A DNA stretch of 64,000 nt from Rostratula benghalensis (taxonomy: Eukaryota > Chordata > Aves > Charadriiformes > Rostratulidae), in the NCBI GenBank assembly GCA_013399305.1, contig VXAI01000179.1, positions 1,276,786 through 1,340,785 of the forward strand, in the 5' to 3' direction. Shown piece by piece: positions 36,294-64,000 of the stretch; within the stretch, counting starts at the first letter, position 1, and each line of letters begins with the position of its first letter. Both the position numbers and the translations under genes were made by a program. The notes under the pieces are model-generated. The model did not search any database. It saw only the letters and a list, made by a program, of their open reading frames with translations, and was not told the origin of the DNA.

Positions 36294-37320
36294 CGTGAAC
36301 ATTACATTATTCAGTATACGAGCCACCTGGAGTCAAACCTAATCAAACTGGTCCATAAACAATCTATATCAAAAAAACAAAACTTGAGCAAGAAAATCTA
36401 GTGGTTCTACCCAAAGGCTACAACAGTTGAAAGGAAAACCGGTGATTTTCATGTTCCTGGACAGGATTTGTGCAAAATGGGTTTCAGGAGAGCAAGTGGA
36501 AGATCACGCTGAAGATGCTGAAAGCACTAAGGATGGTGAAAGGGGGTAGGACTGTTTAAATTCAACCATGGCATGAGGGCTACAGGGACAAAGTACTGGG
36601 AGGTGACCAGCTTCTACCTGGACATCCCTGGAAGAACATCAGCCTCCAGGGGTTGTAACACATGGGGTAAAAAACAGCCACTGAGGAGAATTAATGTGTC
36701 CAAGGAAGTGGCTCTAAAGTCACCCCCTGTGTGGCTACAGGGAAGCTCTGGCTCCAGCGACAGGGCTTGCACCTCTCGAGAGGAATTTTGTCAACCGCCG
36801 GGGCAAAGACTACTTGGCAATGAAGAGCTGTGCTCAGGAAAAATAACCAGGCCTCCTGCATTGGGGAATGCAGACCCAGAACCTGGGAGCAGGCCAGAAC
36901 AAACCTTCCCCTGTGCCTGTTGAGGAGTTAAAGCCACCACTAAGGAAGGGAGCACCTCAGATGTCAGACCTGTAAGTGAGGTTTTGTGTCACCCTGGTAG
37001 CAACAGTAACGTCACACAATTCCTTCTGCAGGCTTCTGCCGCTGCAACTTCCCTTCCTCCTGGTCAGACCCCTACCAGAACAGCCTTCTACTGGATCAAC
37101 GCTCAAGACATTGCTTTCCAGCTACCTCGTGGATCAAAGACTTTCAGGTTAAGCCATCCAAATGAATGTTCTACACAAAATACTTACTTCGACAACATAC
37201 AAAGCACTTTCTTTATCTTTCAGAAACTGAACATACAAAGTAAGCTTGTTTTGGGGTTTTTTGTTGTGGTTTTTTTTTTTTTCTCCAAAATATTTCCATA
37301 GGCAAAGGATTAAAAAGGAT

Positions 37321-37326
37321 TTTAAT
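37321..37326 (-). terminator. Candidate PUM2 poly(A) signal ATTAAA
   Basis: ATTAAA on the minus strand in an AT-rich setting, 1.8 kb after the stop. It is chosen over the two AATAAA hexamers only by position and context, so alternative polyadenylation is likely. Confidence 0.35.
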
Positions 37327-37541
37327 TATACACATATGGTCACAATTCTGCCTTAAAAAGATCATTGGGAAATGTACATAAGGCCGCTTGTAAATGTACA
37401 TCATCTTTAGGTTACTGTTACAATGTCATATGTCCAGAGAAAAAAATTGACAGTATCATACATATTTGCTTTACGCTGGGAGGAGGCTATTCAAAAATAC
37501 TCTTCTGTACAAAAAACAAACAAAAAAAAAATCATGCCACA

Positions 37542-37547
37542 TTTATT
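37542..37547 (-). terminator. Candidate PUM2 poly(A) signal AATAAA
   Basis: A canonical AATAAA on the minus strand, 1.6 kb after the stop, followed within 40 nt by a T/GT-rich stretch on that strand (AAACAAAC-type on the plus strand). Confidence 0.4.
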
Positions 37548-38387
37548 AAGATGGAAGAAGCAGTGGTTGCTGCGATAACCAAATAGTTCAGTCCGTTTCT
37601 ATGCTCATTATCCCGACTTAAAATTGGAACAGATCCATCTCCCAAAGTGTCCGTGTGAACAGAACCAAGGGCCATGTTGGAAACAGAACATCATGTTTCT
37701 CACAGGAGATAAAAAGAAAGCCAGTTCGTATTTCTGAAACCATATAAAGATAGAATTTAAAAAAATCACTCTTGATTTGCTGAAATAAATTTACATTATA
37801 CAACACTATATGCCGGGGGGAGAAAAGGGAACGGGGATATGAATATACACTAAAATGCAAATTTTTGTCCCAAAAAGGGGTAAAACAAATTACATTTACA
37901 GCATGAAGGTTTACAAATGTACATCTGTACAACCAAGGTAAGCATCACTACTAAATTAGCAAGGCTTGTAATAAACATCGAAACGAGAGATTTGTTTTCA
38001 AACTGTAAACTTACACCTATTAACTACACGTATACAATGCATATATTTATAGGAAGCAAAAAAGCTAATCTGAATATTTAATCAATCATGCTTAAATGTT
38101 GAGCTATCAAGTTTACTTTTCAGTGGCCCCTTTCCTCTTCATCAACAGCTACTTTTTTTTTTTTCGCATCTACAGTCAGAAAGCAAAATAAATGCTCAAC
38201 ACTTTCAAATCCTTACGATTCTATATGCAAAATAAAAAAATACAAATCTCTACTCTTCCTGCCTTGTAAAAGCGACTGTGAAGTTGTTACTACAGGCTTC
38301 ACTCCTCTTCCAACAGCGTACTGTACTGAGTGGAAGTACCACCATCATTTTAATCCCTCTACCTTGTACAACAATTAAATATATAAG

Positions 38388-38395
38388 TATATACA
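38388..38395 (-). promoter_or_regulatory. Pumilio recognition element TGTATATA
   Basis: A second perfect UGUANAUA match in the PUM2 3' UTR, about 330 nt further downstream. Confidence 0.6.
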
Positions 38396-38722
38396 GCACT
38401 TTTATTTTTTAATACATCGCTAGAGAAAACCTTAGGGCACCATTTAATAATAATAATTAAAAAAACCCCAACAAAAACCAAACCAAACCCCGCCTGTATC
38501 CACAGCAAGCGCTGAAAGCTGGTCTTTTCAAGTTCCCCTTCTTTTGTTATTCCCCACTTGAATTTTGCTGTGCCCTGTTGATTGTTTGGATAGCACAGTT
38601 GTGAACCACCAAAACACAACTTAACTTTTCAAGGTGTTAAAGAATGTTTACGTATGCAGCTGATCGATCTTCATCTGGTATAAAAGACTTCAGACAAAAG
38701 GGAAAAAAATAAAGATTAATTC

Positions 38723-38730
38723 TATATACA
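38723..38730 (-). promoter_or_regulatory. Pumilio recognition element TGTATATA
   Basis: A perfect UGUANAUA match on the transcribed strand of PUM2, 421 nt after the stop codon. Confidence 0.6.
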
Positions 38731-39150
38731 ACTCTAGAAACCTGTTGTGCTATGGCGCTGGGCAGACCTACCAGATTGCAAGCCAGTGTATTAAAAGAAT
38801 ACTGTACTTTTTCCCTTTAAAAACTATTTCAGTGACTTTACAAGGTAGAAATTTACAAAATATGTGACAGCTATTTTGATACAATTACATCATATACAGG
38901 CATTCTGTGCTTTGCCAGCCATCCAATCTGATAGGTCTCCGGATCAGGGCTGGAGATATTTTTTTCTTTTCTTTTTTTTTAATAATTCACTCCCCAAAAA
39001 TATACACAAGAATAAAAATTTTACAAATGGATGAACAAAGTCAATAAATAGATTTAAAAAAATCAGAACATTTATAGTTAAGTTGTATGTTTTGATCATT
39101 CACAATTCAATTAAAATTTTTGTTTTTTTCTTCCATTTCTTTTTTGCCTC

Positions 39151-60948
<21,798 letters not shown>

Positions 60949-63900
60949 CTACACGACAGAGAAGACAAGAATTAGTAGCACAGATAGTCTCATACAGTCA
61001 GCACTTCTGCTCTCCTTGAAATACTCCCACAACAACCTAACAAGGGGGGGAAAAAACCCCCCACTTCTGCCACCTTGCCTTAGGTCCTCAACTGGACACC
61101 AAAAGGAAAAAAGAGTAACAATTGTAAAACAACGCTCTATGTTGTTTTTTAAAAACTAGTACAGCTAAATTTAGTAGTCTAAGTTGAATTTTATTTTCAA
61201 GGTTAAAACAAGCAAGTTTCTAGCACCCTAGTGAAAAAGCAGAGGAACACCACAAGCGGCCATAGTTGGATCAATACCAAATCAACTTCTTTTAGCCATT
61301 TAAGACATTCTACATCAAAACGTATTGAAATCTGTACAATTAAAGGGCTGAACTAAATTCAGGTTTGGCACATATACATTACCTAGTGAGGCTTAGAAGT
61401 CCATCTATAAAAACACATTAAGAAAGGAATGTTCTAGGTGCAGGAATACACGGAGAAAAGACAGACTGTAAGCCAAGTATAATTTAATTCAGCTGACAGT
61501 TAAGAGTTGGAACTGGAGGAGAAAAAGGAGGAGGGATCGAAAAAGGAGAAAAGCAAGCGGTAGGAAGGAAAAGAGGATACAAGATATGAATGAAGGAATG
61601 CAAGAGAGACAAAAAGAGCAAAGCAAACCCCCTTTATTTAGAACAAGAGCAAAAGAATTAATTTTAAAGCTCTGACATTTTATAATGAAGCAGAAGAATT
61701 GAAATAAGAATCCCTAAAATATGGAAGACAATAGGAAAATCTAAAAAAAGGGTGCTGACTATGAAACAGTAACACTGTCTAATTTTTCGGTTGACTATTC
61801 TTTTTAAAAGCAGTAAAACTCAACAAAATTTCAATCCTCCTCCCATGTTCAAACATACACTAATGCTATTAAGAAAAAAGTCAAGATTGCAAAAGTCACA
61901 CATCTATTTTTGTATGTGCAAGGATCGAGATTTTGCATTCTATTTTAAGTCAGTTTCCATGTATGTTCAGAACTAGGTCTGGTGGAGTTCTCTCTGAAAT
62001 ACATATGGACCTGACATAAAAGACCAGGGTCTCTAAATTCCAGGTGAGCACCTCAATCACATGGCTTTCAAGTCCTATTTTCTCCTCCTCAATCTCTAAA
62101 ACTGAGTAATCTCTTCAGCCTTGATGCCCTGCTCCAAAACCAGAGCTGGAGACACCATCTGGCCTGGTGGTTATGGTTCTCTGCAGGGAAGCTGGAGAGA
62201 CAGGTTCAAATTCTCTCTCACTAAGAAAAAAATCAAAGGAGATCCAGATATTAACTGAACAGGAGAAAAGTGATGAAAATCCAGATCTTTAGGTTCAATT
62301 CATGGTTCTGGAGATCAATGCACTTCACTGGTTATGAATGCTTGTCACTTTTATCATTCCAAACCTGTTTGTTCTCACCACTCACTACTTCTACACTCCA
62401 GGTGCATCTACCTCCTCTTAACCACCAGCTGCACAGGAAGAAACTTGGCCTCCACAGCATCTGTCTAAGTCTGACTAGTTAGAAAACAAGCAAAACCATG
62501 TTCTTACAACTGAATTGGTTAGGAAACCTTTACTATAGGTGCCACTGCCCCTTCCACTTAGAAAATGGTACCCTGCTGCTCTGCCACCTTCCCCACTAAG
62601 AAGGATGGCTGCATTCCCAAAGTAGGGAAAGGTGAAAGTGACTGCTGTAGATCTGTAGAGAGCACTAGAAGATTAGTGACACAGTAGAAAAACTCTGTGA
62701 TGCCACATACATTCCAGCATACATTATCAGTGTTAATTAGTGGTACCTACACAATTTCTACTTTTACTCATAGCACCAGTTATGACATGGTCCTATGACA
62801 CGTTACTGTCCTATAAAACCTGCTCTGCAGAACTGAGAATTGGCTAACACTTACCAGCATTTAGTCTGTTCATCCACCCTCTTAAAAATTTCAAACCCAT
62901 GGATAATGCTACAGCTGCCTGAAAAAGGGCTGACCCTTTATTTACTTTTATATTTACCCTTCCACTCATCTGAAGCTAATACACAGCATTTTATAGGAGT
63001 TCAGACCCACAATGTAAACAAGCTTATTTTCCAATGTAATATACTTGGGAAAAATAAAAAAATGAACCCAAAAGCTAACTTACAGGCTTGCATAAACTAA
63101 ATTTACTGGGATTAATACTAATGCAGTTTAATATATTAACTTTAGAATTTCTAAAGTAATTGACTGTTATGACTGCTGAATTAAAAAAATGGAAGCAACT
63201 TGCTCTTGTTCTTAGCATGACAAAACGCCCAATTTCCCTTTGTATTTCCTTGCCAGTATCTTATCTGTCATGCTACCACCAAACAGGTCATTTAAAATTA
63301 GTAATTATAAACTCAGTCATTAGCATCAAGATACCACCCCATCACAGAAGGTTCAAGCTCTGCATGAGAACTGATGGCTGCTTCTATGTTCCTAAACTCT
63401 GAAATGAAGACATTCTGACCTGGAATAGGAGGTCTCTCAGCTTTCTACTCAAATCTACCAAAACAAAGCAATGAGGGCTATTTGTGAAATTGCTGACACC
63501 TTGCTAAGTGCAGTTGCAGCCTCAAAGATATAAACTTCTTTGCTTTGACATTAAAAATATGGTTTCAGACAGATCATCGCAGATGATTAAATAATCAAAG
63601 AACAGCTCCCATAGCAAAACTAAAAAAAAAAAAAAAAAGTTTTCCGTTTTCCCTCCCTTCACAGTATTCAAGCTTTGTACCCTACCTCAGCGAGATGAGC
63701 ACAAAGATAAAAAAATATTTCCCAGCCTTCTCTCTTATCAAAGATAAGATGGTAACCTGCCAGATCAACTTCTCTCCAATCCCCTCTCTCCTCCTGTTTC
63801 AGTTTTTATTACTTCTCCCTGGCACGGTCCTCTCCCTGTGGCTGTGCAATTTCCCCTCCAAATTAACAACTATCAAAGCTCATTTCAGTGCCTTCACATT

Positions 63901-64000
63901 CAAGCTTACTGTGGTCTTTAACGGCAACCAAAACCCTAAAAACATACTCTTTGCTTCCCAATCAGTTCCTAATCACATCTTTTATTTTAGAATTCAACTG
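60949..64000 (-). other. PUM2: PUM2 intron, partial (continues off the window)
   Basis: No further PUM2 exon was recognised up to the right edge, so the upstream exon lies beyond it. A purine-rich stretch occurs at about 61500-61620. Confidence 0.8.

Larger units (their letters stand above)
36260..39150 (-). other. PUM2: PUM2 3' UTR (end uncertain: about 37300 or about 36260)
   Basis: AT-rich sequence downstream of the stop. Candidate poly(A) signals on the minus strand are AATAAA at 38401-38406 and 37542-37547 and ATTAAA at 37321-37326. AT-rich, UTR-like sequence continues beyond the last of these, and an A22 tract on the minus strand lies at 36260-36281, so a longer form is possible. Two perfect Pumilio sites lie in the certain part. 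Confidence 0.6.

Noticed and set aside
61000..64000. Search for the next upstream PUM2 exon
   Set aside because: No minus-strand frame with Gln/Ala-rich Pumilio-like sequence and flanking splice sites was found; the exon is taken to lie beyond the right edge.

Overview
The window is vertebrate nuclear DNA, almost certainly from a bird. It carries several 5'-truncated CR1 retrotransposon copies with the avian CR1 3' end (octamer repeats of the ATTCTATG type). It also holds two split genes with clean GT-AG introns whose products match vertebrate syndecan-1 and Pumilio-2. SDC1 and PUM2 are also neighbours on human chromosome 2p24. The species cannot be named from this sequence alone.

Layout. 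(1) 1-23583, minus strand: complete coding region of SDC1 (syndecan-1) in five exons, 930 nt including the stop, 309 aa. Exon 1 (signal peptide) lies at 23278-23334 in a GC-rich CpG island. A 20.5 kb first intron separates it from exons 2-5, which cluster at 240-2811. The 3' UTR runs off the left edge. (2) 23584-24306: an assembly gap of 723 N over the probable SDC1 promoter or transcription start. (3) 24307 to about 36260: intergenic DNA with three CR1 fragments, simple repeats and a few AT-rich blocks that look like conserved non-coding elements. No gene was recognised there. (4) About 36260-64000, minus strand: the 3' part of PUM2. Eleven coding exons (60948 down to 39151) give 632 complete C-terminal residues: the end of the Gln/Ser/Ala-rich N-terminal region and all eight PUM RNA-binding repeats. 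A 3' UTR of about 1.85-2.9 kb follows. The N-terminal part (roughly 430 aa by comparison with the human protein) lies beyond the right edge. A second small gap (25 N) is in a PUM2 intron.

The genes lie head to tail on the minus strand, PUM2 upstream of SDC1, and have unrelated jobs: SDC1 is a cell-surface heparan sulfate proteoglycan, PUM2 a sequence-specific 3'-UTR-binding repressor. All exon junctions were derived by hand. Reading phase is continuous across every junction in both genes, which is strong internal support.

I found no previously undescribed multi-gene system. The best items for a second look are regulatory: Pumilio sites in PUM2's own 3' UTR; tandem 5' splice sites six bases apart in the PUM domain; a 12-bp RNA hairpin just upstream of a frame-preserving PUM2 exon; a G-quadruplex-prone tract next to the SDC1 exon 1 donor; and a CpG-rich island with an AP-1 site inside SDC1 intron 1.
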